64,000 nt of DNA, from contig NC_045138.2 in NCBI RefSeq assembly GCF_008831285.2, positions 16,029,934 through 16,093,933 on the forward strand, in the 5' to 3' direction. The stretch's first letter is position 1, and every line of letters starts with the position of its first letter. Of the stretch, positions 12,718 through 24,700 are shown piece after piece. The position numbers and the translations under genes are program-made. This DNA comes from Nymphaea colorata (lineage: Eukaryota > Streptophyta > Magnoliopsida > Nymphaeales > Nymphaeaceae). The notes under the pieces were generated by a model, which worked only from the letters and a program-made list of their open reading frames with translations, had not been told where the DNA came from and did no database searches.

Positions 12718-13014
12718 CTAATTCTTGGAACTAAATCGATTATCAGATGAATCACCTCGGTGTGCATCATCACCAAGTTTCATTGGGTTCCAGGTCTTGA
12801 TCTTCTTCCCATTCCAATCGTTGAAGCGACCAGATAATGGGAGATCATGCATAATATCTGTCTGCGAGTACCGTGTTTGGCAGATCTCATCCTGCCACTT
12901 TGCACCTTGCTGAGCTTTCGTATGAAACTGTTCTCGTAAGTCATAGTGGTCAGAGCTCACTCTGAATTTTTTTACTTTACGCACATCCTGAGGTCTAGTT
13001 CCTGAGAGTTTTAA
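12718..13014 (-). CDS. Possible orphan exon, unknown protein
   Basis: An open minus-strand frame runs from a possible acceptor (ATGGCAG before 13014) to a TAA stop. It translates to about 98 residues that look coding rather than random: mixed, polar, and rich in W, D, K and H (for example REQFHTKAQQGAKWQDEIC and PLSGRFNDWNGKKIKTWNP). It has no in-frame ATG near the start; the first codon used by an ORF caller would be GTG. I do not recognise the family and found no convincing partner exons. It could be the last exon of a gene, a gene fragment carried by a transposon, or chance. Confidence 0.3.
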   Translation of the reverse strand, partial: LKLSGTRPQDVRKVKKFRVSSDHYDLREQFHTKAQQGAKWQDEICQTRYSQTDIMHDLPLSGRFNDWNGKKIKTWNPMKLGDDAHRGDSSDNRFSSKN

Positions 13015-13964
13015 CTGCCATAAAAGAAAGATTGCAGAGTGTGCAAATTTCTATGGGCAGCTGCTCTGTTTAATTAATACGATGCCTGAGGAGAAGTTAC
13101 TATACTGCCAAACAAGAATTGAATGGATTTCTCGTGCTTCTCCCACTGCAATAAAGATGACACTTGGGCACACAGAAACGCTTTGGAAACCACCTAATCA
13201 ATATTTTGATTCAAAGAAAGTGATTTTTACTTTTTGGAACCTGGAAATCGACTCTATACCAAAATTTGATGCACTAAGAACTTTAAAATTTTTGATAAAT
13301 TTCAAACAATTTTATTTAGTACTTCCAAATAAGTCTGAGCGACCATGTTTAATTTTTGATGCTGCACATCATATAAAATCACAAAAGAGAAAACCGTTAA
13401 CTGAATTTCAAAATGAAGCTAGGCAATTTTATGACATTACATTGCTTAATCCAACCTGGCCGTAGAGAAAACCCATTAATGCTTCATTCTGATAATCAAA
13501 TTACTTGTGCATTCAATATATCACTGCTGCTAAAACTTGCTCTGTTTTCATGCATGCAGTTGCAGAACTTGCTTTTTCTTGATCACAATAAAGAAAGAGA
13601 TATTCTCGACCACTCACTACATAACCATAAGTCCATAACCAAGATCTGACAAGTCTTGGAATCAAAGATCTCATCAACATAATACAATAGCTTCTTTAAG
13701 AAAGCAAGAACCAAAATTGAAAAGCAGGTTAAACCAGTGCTGATTAAAAGCGCTTCCGTCCTATATCCGACTTTCGTCGCCCTATTGTATATACAGATGA
13801 AAGTGGACGGACAATTTAACCAAGAGGACTCTTACAATTGAACAATAGTAAAAGATAATTGACTCTGTCCGTTCAGAATCAAACTTTAACACCAAGATTT
13901 TTGGAACAAAAGAAAGAAAAAATAAACAAGACTCTGAAAAAGAAGGAAAAAATTTTCAACTGTC

Positions 13965-15683
13965 TCACTGAATCCTGACCCAAATGCCGGGGCTGGGTAT
14001 GCGACGATGGACGACGAAGAGCATGTAGTAACCGGGAGGCGCCGCCGCCGCAGTCGGTGGGCTCAGCACGGTCACCCGATACATTGACGGCGCAGACAGG
14101 CGCGACCCCTCCACCATCTCCAGCACCACCATCCTCTGGTTCATGGAGAAGGAGTGAGTCGTGAAGGTCGGCGACAGCATCTTCACTTCCACCTCCTCCT
14201 CCTCTTCATTGTACTCCTCCCACCACATGCCTTCTTCCATCGACGTCCAACTGGTCAATTCGAACTCGATGGTCAGCGACTGCTTGTACCCGAACTCCCC
14301 CGCCGGTAACGCCACGATCCTCGGACGCGACTCCGCCGCTTCCGGCGACAGGTATGGAGGAGAGAAGGCCTCCAAGCGAAGCTCTGTCGGGTAGTCCACG
14401 CCGGAAAAGCTGTAGTTCACGTTCGGGTTGCTCCCTCCTACGAGGACTCTTCCATCCGGCAACACCACCGCCGTCGAGTGGTACAAACGCGGGATTGGTG
14501 ACGCGCTCATTACACTGAATCTTTGGCCCCGAGGAGCTCCTGGCTGGTAGATGACCGGATTTAAGGCTGGATTCCGGCCCAGCTGCCACCCGGCGGTGCC
14601 GCTCATGGCGCCGTTGATGATGAGGACTTGACCGTTGGGCAGGATGAGCATGTCGCTCATGACTCTGGGCATCGGCATCGTCTCCATCTCCCACTCCGGC
14701 GAGGGGTCCGTCAACCTCAGCCGCCCACACGTGGACAATGCCGTGACGAACTCCCCGGCTATAGCCTTGGCGAAGGAACCCTTCTGCGCCCCGCCGCAGA
14801 CCAGTACTTCTACTGCCCGGACACCGCCGGGGTGCCTCTCGGACAGCCGGATGGGAAGCAAGACCGACGAGCCGGTGCTCGGGTAGTTCCTGGGGTTCTT
14901 GCCGGGAATCTCGGGGAACTCGCGCAAAATCCTACCGCTGACGTAGTCCAACAGGATGGATCGAGTGTTGGCGAAAATGAAGAGATTCCCGTCGGGCAGG
15001 AGGTGGACGAATGGGTAGAGGTTGTTCTCATCCGGAACGTCGTGGGTTTCTTGGAGGAACGGGAGGTCGAACTTCTCCGGCGGGTCCGAGTTCGGGAAGA
15101 ACTCGTAGTTGAATTGCCGACGGCCACCAACGATGATGATCCGGCCGTCGGGAAGAATGTGGTTGGTGGCGTACCACCGCCTGGCGGCGAGCGCATTCGG
15201 GAACTCGTGCCAGTCACAGTCCTCGAAGTCGGAGCAAGGGGAGAAGACGCGAACGACGCGGTCCCCATCGTTGTAGCCGCCGGTTTGGACGAGGCGGCCG
15301 TTGGGGGCAACGGCGCCGGAGGAACAGAAGGTGTCCGTCTGGACGGTGAGAGGGCGGGGGACGTTGGTGGCGACGTCGTAGACGAGGGAGTGGGCGGTGC
15401 AGTCCTTCTTGAGGGCGACGTCCTCGGGGTCGTTGCGGCAGCGGCCGAAGGGGAGGCTCAAGTTGGAGTGGCCGAAGTCCGTCCGGTCGAACATGATCAC
15501 CTTGTCGTTGTGCAGCACCTGCATGTGCATCGCCGATATCCCGATGCTGTGCCTGAGTAGCTGCCATTCTCCTCCACCGTTTCCTTGGTGCGCCGACGAT
15601 CGCGCACCAAGAAGCAGGCAGCAGATCAAGACGGTCAATGGAAGGAGCAACGCCTGTGATCGGCAAGATGGCACCACCCTCAT
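13965..15683 (-). CDS. GLOX1: Glyoxal oxidase / aldehyde oxidase (GLOX)-like copper radical oxidase
   Basis: This is a single-exon gene of 572 residues, the usual size of plant GLOX proteins. An N-terminal signal peptide (about 1-31, LLLPLTVLICCLLLGARSS) points to secretion to the cell wall. The glyoxal oxidase N-terminal beta-propeller follows (about 45-420), then the DUF1929 immunoglobulin-like C-terminal domain (about 435-572). By alignment with the fungal enzyme, the copper and radical residues appear to be Cys120 (DTFCSSG), Tyr171 (RRWYATNH), Tyr401-His402 (PRLYHSTAVVLPDGR) and His510 (FTTHSFS); all are present, so it should be active. Such enzymes oxidise small aldehydes and release hydrogen peroxide. 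Arabidopsis and grape relatives act in pollen or anthers and in defence. An unusual acidic insert (EEYNEEEEEVEV) sits at 489-500 in the C-terminal domain. The member number is not certain. Confidence 0.93.
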   Translation of the reverse strand: MRVVPSCRSQALLLPLTVLICCLLLGARSSAHQGNGGGEWQLLRHSIGISAMHMQVLHNDKVIMFDRTDFGHSNLSLPFGRCRNDPEDVALKKDCTAHSLVYDVATNVPRPLTVQTDTFCSSGAVAPNGRLVQTGGYNDGDRVVRVFSPCSDFEDCDWHEFPNALAARRWYATNHILPDGRIIIVGGRRQFNYEFFPNSDPPEKFDLPFLQETHDVPDENNLYPFVHLLPDGNLFIFANTRSILLDYVSGRILREFPEIPGKNPRNYPSTGSSVLLPIRLSERHPGGVRAVEVLVCGGAQKGSFAKAIAGEFVTALSTCGRLRLTDPSPEWEMETMPMPRVMSDMLILPNGQVLIINGAMSGTAGWQLGRNPALNPVIYQPGAPRGQRFSVMSASPIPRLYHSTAVVLPDGRVLVGGSNPNVNYSFSGVDYPTELRLEAFSPPYLSPEAAESRPRIVALPAGEFGYKQSLTIEFELTSWTSMEEGMWWEEYNEEEEEVEVKMLSPTFTTHSFSMNQRMVVLEMVEGSRLSAPSMYRVTVLSPPTAAAAPPGYYMLFVVHRRIPSPGIWVRIQ

Positions 15684-15685
15684 CT

Positions 15686-15748
15686 CTCTCTCTCTCTCTC
15701 AAACACACTCTTCCTCCCTCCCTCTCTCCCTCCCTCCCTATATATATT
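15686..15748 (-). promoter_or_regulatory. GLOX core promoter: TATA box and CT-rich leader
   Basis: On the minus strand a TATATATA run (15739-15748) lies about 56-65 bp upstream of the start codon. A short pyrimidine/purine-repeat leader (15686-15732) lies between them. That fits a 25-35 nt leader. The element is read directly; its use is inferred. Confidence 0.55.
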
Positions 15749-15749
15749 A

Positions 15750-18560
15750 TAAATTTTTCACAGTATTCCTTTCATACACTTCATGATCCATCAAGAAGAG
15801 GACATTTTGAAATATATATAGATTATTAGTTACTAAATGATAGTAGTAAAATATGTGAAAGATGAAAATTATACAACTAATGACGGTAAAAAAATCGTCG
15901 AAGAAAAACATGCAGCAAACTTTTACGGTGCATGGGAAGTGTAAAATTCAACTTCTTGAGAACAATATTTTGACTGCTTTTCTCCCCTTCATAACTGTGA
16001 TGGGACGAACGACATTTGGGCCACATGGGAGCAGAAAACTTTTAATGGCCCATGAAAAGAATCAATTCACAGAAAGAAAATTCTTGCTTCACTAAATTTT
16101 CATCGTCTTAAATGCAAGCTGTTTCTCTCAATCCCGCCAGGATTAGGTCCTAGGCAAGCCAACCTCATTGTTACAGTCGACACAGTACTAATGAAAATGA
16201 AAATGGCTGATTCTTTACCGAGACTTTGTGAACAGATTTCTTGCAAGGAAGGCGTGAGAAACTTAGAACATGCAGGTTCTGAGCCGTGCTATAACTTGTC
16301 CACAAGATCCTACATTTTAGCCGCAGTGGGAATCTGGGTCCAGTTCTAAACCGGATCTCATATGGTAGAGCTGACACCAGATCAAAATTATGCATGTCAA
16401 TTCCAGATATGCCAAAAAAACTTGGATGTTTGAGTACATATATATCCAGAAAGAATAAGTCGGGGCATTGATAAACATGATCAGATTGAACAGGCCACGG
16501 GTTAGAGATATCCAACGTACCCGATTCATATATTATGCAACCTTTCTCCTAAGATCTGACTATTGGGGATATAATGAACTGTTGATTCAGATATAAATCA
16601 TTCAAGTGCATCGAAATGATGCTGCAGCAAAAACAAAATCTCAAAATCAGATCTTAACCGTTGCAGTTTTAGCTGAATTAGGTTGGAAATTGAAAGCCCC
16701 TTCGGTTGCCGGGTCATTCAATTATTTTCACCTACCCGTTTTATATCAGATCTCACGTGGGTGGGGGGCACTGGCTGGAAGCATGACGGGTTCCGGATCC
16801 AAAACCGGTCGGGTGTTGAAGAAGACCAGAACAGAAAAAACAGTCATAAAGTTGGAGAAAAGAGTTTAGCTTAAAATTTAATTTGAATATATAGTATTTG
16901 ATCCAGATTGATATATGTTAGTCAAAATAGTCGCTTCATATAATGCAATTCCTAATTACCCACCAAACACAAACTAATGTTGTTTTCTGGGAAAAAAAAT
17001 ATCCATATCTGAAAAAAAGTACCGGATCCGGGTAGCATTATCTACCATCTAGTGATGCTTTTATTAGCAATAACTTCACTTTTTTAGCATCTTCATAAAT
17101 GGGATGCAGTGTGTCCATTGGTGCAGTTGGGTTGCCGATCTGTCTGCATTTAGATATTCCTTTGTGATCTGTAAGCCATTAAAGAATTGCCAGGAAAGCC
17201 ACCCGACCAGTCTCCCTTGTCTTCACCTCATCACAAAAACAATTTAAACAAGAAGGCGGGCATTTGGAAGAGAATTAAAGAAAATATTAAGAAGACAGCA
17301 TGCAGCTATGTTTAGATTTAGGTTCTGAACTCTGTTGCTCATAAAAGAGCCTCTTGCTTTGGCTCCAGGGAATGAACTGCAGCCTCCCGTTACTTGGAGT
17401 TGGTTATGTTCATTCAATTGCAGAACCAAACTTTTGAATGATCAGTTGAGTTTGGTATTGAGAATAAGGCCTCATAAAGAGCCCAGTTCGGTAAGTAAAT
17501 GCCGTTTTGCATCCAAATACGAATTCTGAACACAATCTCACATTTAAATATGCAAAAGACCCAAAATTTGGGATCTGAAGTTACCCATAGATTCCGTATC
17601 AAAAAATGCATCTACGTTCATATGTAACTCAACTTAGTTAGTCAGATCTCAGTGGATCTAATTGAGTACTTCAAACTCCCGTTCGAATTGATCCACTTAA
17701 TCGCCTTCACGTGGCCTCCCAACACAACACATTGCAGTTGGTGTTCAAGATCGAACATATTGTTCTTGCTGTGCCTCTGTGCCAATGGCATGGGTACTAG
17801 TTGATGACACATTTGGGGCCCAAAGGCATTGATGCAGTCCAGAACCTTGAGGACAAGGAGAAAGGAGGGGCTTTCATCTCTCTTCGGGGGTGCGTCACGT
17901 AGACTGAGACCTGGTCTGCACTTAGCAATAAATGGGTACCATTGAATCTGGTGATCTTGAACTAAAAATCATCTCATTTGATAGTTTACAGAAGCTGCAC
18001 TAGCATCACATTTTATTGTGTCAAAAGTGCAAGCAATGATACTAGTGGTCATGCTGGTGTTTAATTGCATGGACCTGCTGGTGCTGAGACCTCTCCACCA
18101 TTGAAAGGACAAGGGAGTATCGTTGAGGCTGATGTTTTCGAGCTAAGAATCATGCCAGTTTTTAGGTCACAGTAATGTAACATGCACTAGTACAAGAAGA
18201 TGCTAAATTGCTAATAATCAATAATGAAACATGTGGTCATGGGGGTGTTTTACCTGCACCGACCAGAGGATCTTCTCTGCATCGTTCTATGTGGAACTCC
18301 TCTCAGTAGAGATCTGAGGCCATAAAGTCTCCAATTTTGGGTCCCCACCATCGTCGTCATCCTGCTGGGGTCGCATCTGTGAACGTTCCATTTCTACGGC
18401 TGAATTTTGTCTCCTTCTTTTAGTGTTACCACCTCTCTCACAGTGACGGCAAAAAAAAAAAAAGGCTCTTGAACGGTAATGGGGAGATTCTTGTGGGCAG
18501 GTCGTGGCTCTCGATGCCCACACGTGAGGGCTGTTGGGCCCAGTCCCTTCCTTCCTTACC
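15750..18560. other. Divergent spacer between GLOX and the HCF145-like gene
   Basis: The 2.8 kb between the two divergent genes must contain both promoters. I see no coding exon. A degenerate direct duplication lies at about 17945-18275 and is listed separately. Bases 18560-18718 are probably the HCF145 leader. Confidence 0.6.
17945..18275. repeat. Degenerate direct duplication, ~181-188 bp period
   Basis: Two units share an ordered series of words: AACTAAAAATCAT / AGCTAAGAATCAT, then TTTACAG / GGTCACAG, then GCACTAG, then GTGGTCATG followed by GGTGTTT. The offset between matching words is 181 to 188 bp. The units have diverged strongly, so the duplication is old. Confidence 0.45.
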
Positions 18561-18718
18561 TCTGTTTTTCAAACGAGAGGAGAAGAGTGGAAGATGTTTT
18601 TTCTCTTCTTCTTCTTTTCCCTCCTACTCCGCTGCATTCTCCTGCAGCAGCTAGCCGGTGACGGCGTCTCGGCTGCACCATCAGTTACCGCTCCACCCTT
18701 CCGGTGGATGACCCCTCA

Positions 18719-21700
18719 ATGCTACTCGGCCGCTCGCGGTTCTTCTTCCCCTTGAAGAAGAACCAGCCCCTCTTAGAGGGGTCTCCGGATTCTTCTGGCG
18801 TCGCTCTTCCTCCTACGCGCAACAGATTCTCCCTCCGAGTCTACCCCTCCATTCTTCTCGTCAGGACCCTCAACCCTTTCCAAGCTAGAGCAGGAATTTG
18901 CAGACGTAATGGAAGTGGCAGAATCTCGAAACTCGGAAAAAAAGATTGGGAAGAGAAAGAGGAAGAAGAAGAGAATAAGGGGGTGCACTGTGAAGTGGAA
19001 GTGATCTCGTGGAGGGAACGCAGAATTAAGGCTTCGATCACGGTCGAGGAGGATGAGGAGGCCGTCTGGAAAGTTCTCACCGACTACGAAAAGCTCGCCG
19101 ATTTCGTCCCCAATCTAGTCTGCAGGTGAATGTGTGCTTTCATTCCCCTCGCAGTTCTTTTCTCTTTAGAGCTTCTTTTCTTCTGCTTAATGGAAGTTCT
19201 CTCTGTGTAGCGAGAGGATCCCCTGCCCTCATCCTGGAAGGATATGGGTGATGCAGAAGGGAATGCAGAGAGCCTTGTATTGGCATATCGAAGCACGGGT
19301 CGTCTTGGACCTTCAGGAGCTAAGTAGTGCTGTAACTCTCTTAACCTTCTCTAGCCTATCATCTGTTTTGTGCTTTTGCCGCTCTTGTCCTCTTTTGCTG
19401 GAGAAATTATGCTTATGTTCGATTCAGTTCGCAGTTCTTCTCATCCATTATGTGTTACATTTGAACTGGAATTGTTTTATGCACTCTAACTAGCTTGTCT
19501 GCTATGTTTGCAATATATATCGTTATATAATTTAGTTTTTAACTTTAAAAGTCAACTATTTATCATTATGTTGCATAGCATTAAGCAAAATTCACGTGTG
19601 ATTCATTTCCATATACTTTTGGTTGCTTGCATTTTTGTGACTTGGAACTTGGTCACCAAATGTTCTTTCATATATCTAGTTTTGATCATAAAGAAAAAAT
19701 GTATTTTGATTGCCTCGTCCAATATGATGCAGGAAGCTGGTAAGGAACTATATTTCCGCATGGTTGATGGGGACTTCATGAAGTTTGAGGGGAAGTGGTC
19801 CCTAAAAGCTGGTGTAAGGTAATCTTAAAAGGACAAACTTTTGTTCTTACCGAAGCCAGTAAGAAGAAAGTGCCAACAAATTTTTTTTCTTTCTTCAGCT
19901 TCTTCTTAACTGGAAACAATTTCACGTGTTTGTTTCACATTAGTTTACTTTTGTTCATCAATAAGTCCAGGAAACATAATTGATTACTGTACGGGAACAA
20001 CTACTGAGACTTTCTGTTAATGTCATATTTACTTATGTTTCAAATATTTTTCTTTTCATTCAACCAAGCTTAATATTTTTAGTCCTTGTTTACTGGTTTT
20101 CCTTGATTCACAGCCTTGCTTGAGCCATTTGTGCTTCTAATTTTCTGTTTCTTAAGCTCGTTTGCAGGTCTTCTACTACAATTTTATCATATGAGCTCAA
20201 TGTAATACCAAGGTTCAACTATCCTGCCATATTTATAGAGAGAATCATCAGATCTGATCTTCCAGTGAATCTCCAGGCTATAGCATCTCAAGCTGAAAAA
20301 CGCTGCGGAGTGAGTAAAACAAAAGTAATTGATGAGAGCATCCTCGATAAGAATTTTAAAGTCCCTATTGTTTCCCATCAGATTCCCGGCCTGCCTTCTT
20401 CAGAAAATAGCGAACCTTCATCAAGTGATTCAAGGAGCAACCACACTACACGTAGCCTTGATCCCTTGCTGCCTCCACCTTCTGAAGAATCCAACAGCAG
20501 CTGGAGTGTATATGGAAAAGTTTGCAGACTGGACAGGATCTGCATGGCTGATGAAGTTCACTTCCGCAGATGTGATGACCTACTTGTAAGTTAGATTATG
20601 AAATGGTCGATGAACTTTTTGTTTGATTCCTTCTATTTTAAATTGCTAATATTCCTAATAGAGGTTATCAAATAATACTCCATCATGAAGGAAAATGGTG
20701 GTGTTCATCGAAGTGTGGCTGCATGTATCACCGTGAAGGCATCTGTACATAGAGTGTGGAGTGTTCTTACTGATTATGAAACCTTGCCCGAGTAAGTCTG
20801 AATTCTGTTATTTTCTCAGATACTCTTATGTGCAGTTGATTAGCACATAAATCTTTCCCTTCCTTCAATTTGTGAAATTCACAATGGTACATATTGCCAT
20901 GTAGTGAACATATACTTTTGCTTTTTTTGTCAACTGTGTCCCGTACCTGTGTCTGCATGTCAGTGTGTCAACACTGGTATGGCAGCAATTTTGCTGTGTC
21001 CGTGTCACTTGGCATTCCTTTCATATGTCAAAAAGTTATGGTTTCATTGATTTGCAATGTAGGTTACATTTGGCCTCAAATTCACATTGTTGATACTAGA
21101 ATGATCTCTTCTGATCTTAACGTGTGCCAGTTTGTTATGAAATTTTATTCACAGGTTTGTTCCAAATTTAGCCATCAGTAAGGTTTTGTATCGAGAGAAG
21201 AACAAGGCTCGCATTCTTCAGGTATACAAAGCTCATTCATTATATTTGACCTTTGTTAATGAAATACGCACTTTAAAATAGTACATGGGATGTCAGAGAC
21301 CAAAAAGAAATTTATGGCTCAGAAAGAAACATATGTAGTGAAGTAGAAAACAAATGGTGTCAAAGCACAATAAAAGGCAAGACTAGTTGTGGTAAACTAT
21401 AATAAAAGCGTGTTGGTTATTTTATGAGACCTCCAATACTTGTGACTAAGATAAAAAACATTCAAAACTGATTATATTTTGCCTTGTCCTATGGGTGACA
21501 CATCAGCACTACCTAAAGAACATTTTATGTGGTAATCTTAAGGAGATGGTTTTTTCTGGAACACTCTTGTGCTTCCCTCTGAACATATTCATGAGGTATG
21601 AAAAATTTAAAGGATTGTTCTTTGGTCTGAAACAAGGTTGAGGAATTTGCTTCCATGATGCACTGAAAGATTGAGAATTTGTCAGCGACAGCAATAAATG

Positions 21701-24700
21701 ATTCTCTAGTTCTGGATTCTTTTGGGCATTCACCACACCTGAAATGTTTGCAGACTTCTTTTAAACCTTTTTTGGACTCTTCTAGGAAAGTATGTTGCCA
21801 GATCTTTTCATGATATTTCTCTTTCAAAAATCAGAATGAACCATCCAAGCTGAGGTACAACTCCCATCTTATCCAGTTCAGCTGAAACCCTGTTGCAACT
21901 TGGTGGGACAATCTGAATTTGCCATATAAATAATCTTTATTTTAAAGACGCAAAGAGTCATGTGACTCCTCAGCTCTCTAATGACTGAGCATGTGAGAGA
22001 GAAACTGCATGGTATTTTTCTGCTTTTGTAATAATGGTTTATTTGATATTATTAGTTATGTGTTAGGTCCATCTCATGAAGCGCACTGGATTCTTCTGTT
22101 GGGCATACTAGGGCTTGTTTGTGCTTGACTTTCTATAGTTGCCTAATTCGAACTTCTCCAAGTTGGTGAGACTGTTTTTTCTCTATGTGGGGATTTTTTA
22201 GGAAGGATGTAAAGGCTTGCTGTATATGGTGCTTCATGCACGTGTTGTCCTGGACCTGCATGAACAGTTTGAGCAGGAAATTGCTTTCGAGCAAGTTGAA
22301 GGGGACTTCGATTCCTTTCAGGGGAAATGGATTCTTGAGCAACTTGGGAATCAGCATACATTGCTTAAGTATGTGGTTGAGTCAAAAATGCAGAAAAATT
22401 CATTCCTTTCAGAGGCCATAGTTGAAGAGGTACATTTTTTATCTTTCTGAGTTCATATGTTATAAAACACATCTGAGACTGGTTTCATAAATTTATGCAC
22501 TTGCACTCAGTGGATGGTTTATGCACAAGTAAGGTCCCTGTTAGGTATCTGGGGCTCAAACTACATTAGAGCTGAGCATGCTAAAGGTAGGCTGTATGAC
22601 ATTGATAATCAAGTGGACAAAGTGATCGTTTTGAGGTTCTTGCATCAACTTGTTTTTACTATTCCACAAACTACTTGGACATTGAACTTGAAATCTATTC
22701 TAGATCTTTATATAATGGATTCCACAAAGTGGTCTTTGTGCATCTCTGCTATCATCACTGTAGAGAAATGCACAATATGAAGTGCTTTTATTGACTTATC
22801 AGTGTCATCTTTGGTTTCAATTTTTCAGGTCATCTATGAAGACCTTCCATCTAATTTATGTGCTATTCGTGATCGGATAGAAGAATGTGACCCAAGTTCA
22901 ATAAATTCCAGAATTGATGGACATGATAAATTTTCCAAAACTCAGGTTTATCCAGATGGAAGCACTTTTCAGGTGAAAGTAACGAATGATGTTCAGATCT
23001 TCAGAAACGACAGACAAAGAAGAATCCAAAGGCCAAAAATTCCTGGACTACAAAGGAATATTGAAATATTGGAATCTGAACTTAGAAAGTACATAGCAGA
23101 ACATGGTCAAGAAGGTTTGATGCCAATGAGGAAACAATTGCGTTTGGATGGGAGAGTAGATCTAGAGAAAGCAATAACGCGTATGGGTGGTTTCAGACAT
23201 ATTGCTTCCCTTATGAATCTTTCACTTGCTTACAAACATCGCAAGCCGAAAGGCTATTGGGACAGCTTGGATAATTTGCATGAAGAGGTATGAGGAAATT
23301 AAATCAGGAACCATTCATGTGTGTGCACAAACAGTTTTTACTATTTTATCTTCTATCAGGAGCAACTAATGCTTAGTAATTTCTAAATGCTAGCTCCTGG
23401 TGTTTCACATCAGTGTTTTGATTATTTAACAATCTGTATCACAGATAGTCCGTTTCCAGAGGAGTTGGGGAATGGATCCCAGTTTCATGCCCAGTAAGAA
23501 GTCTTTCGAGAGAGCAGGTATGAAAACAGTCTTTCAAGATAGCACTTTTTCTTGATTTCCTGCTGCATAAATTGCCGACTTTTTTTCTCATGTTCTGTTT
23601 TTGCATTTGCTTGTAGTGGTGGAGCAGTTATGTGTAGTAGTTCAGGCTTGGTTTAGTCCTTGCTAGCATTCTCATTCACGAGTATGAGTCGATATATGCA
23701 ATGCATATAGGCACCTGATTATGTATTCATTTCACAGGTCCTTCATGGTTAGTCTGTCTATTTTAGGTTACGACTCCATGCCGACTGTTCTTCACCTGTA
23801 ACTGAGGTCTTCCACAATAAGATGATCTATTTCAGCTGGGGCTTGTAATGAAAGATTGTTAGCCTCCAATCCAACAATCAAGCAATCTTTTTTTTTTTGC
23901 TCCAAAACTTTTAACTTCTTTGCCTATTCATTTTTGCACATACTATTTCCTTCCAAGCTACTAAAAGCTATGTCACATAGGTACGGGTACGGGTGCTGAT
24001 ACAGGTGCTGGTACGGGTACTGGTTCGGATTATTTTAAAAAAAACTTGGGTATGGGTTATATATATAACATAAAATAAGAATTCAAAAAAAAAATAACAC
24101 ATGTATGATTCAAAATTTATAGTTTTTAAAGAAGAAACTATTGAACAAAATATGAAAATAAAGCTCTATGTGTTTCTCAAGTGTAAATGGTGTAAATAAC
24201 AAAACTGAAATCCTAAATTTTGGATAGAAATGGACTCGGTCAACTTTGATCGAGCCCTAAATTGGACGGATACAGTCTTGGGTATATTGACCGTATCCGA
24301 TACTGTTTGAACAGTACCCAAGAGGTGATCGGGACAGTACCAGTACCAGTGTCGTACCTGACCGGTACGGGTACGCTGCTTTTACAGCAATACCCATGTG
24401 ACAAAGACTAAAAGGTTCAGCTTCCTTTTCTGAATACTAGGCTCATCTCTTCTCAATGATGGGGGATCTTTGGTGGTTTTTTAGCATCTTATCCTCACTG
24501 AACATGAATTTGCTCGCACAAAAAATTAAATTGCTTGAATCTTTCCTTAGCCATCATCTTCTGGAATTGCCACCAAATTATCTACTTATCCTTGTTATCT
24601 TTCTTTTTGTCCTGTAAACAATTTTTTGTATCTTCTAGTTCTTTCTGTACGTCCAAAACACTCCATAACTAAGTGTTCTACTCGAATATCTGACCAACAG

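Larger units (their letters stand above)
8573..13964. other. Gene-poor region between RPP2 and the glyoxal oxidase gene
   Basis: The RPP2 promoter occupies the left edge; no clear TATA box was assigned. Most of the rest is AT-rich sequence without a recognisable gene. It includes AGCTCG-rich repeat debris at 9369-9512, a phrase at about 9549-9580 shared with the hAT element in RPP2, and CT microsatellites at 11064-11081 and 11160-11186. One possible orphan exon, at about 12718-13014 on the minus strand, is listed separately. I saw no tRNA, rRNA or transposase. Confidence 0.6.

Noticed and set aside
13082-13465. 127-aa plus-strand open frame
   Set aside because: It is AT-rich with no recognisable motif, no splice context and no neighbour that supports it.
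14628-15560. 310-aa open frame on the plus strand
   Set aside because: It is exactly antisense to the GLOX coding region, which is GC-rich and leaves long shadow frames. It has no recognisable domain.
18287-18523. 78-aa minus-strand frame upstream of the HCF145-like gene
   Set aside because: No family resemblance and no exon partners; it sits in promoter sequence.
18704-18718. Longer HCF145 start at 18704
   Set aside because: That codon is GTG; an in-frame stop lies just upstream and the first ATG is 18719.
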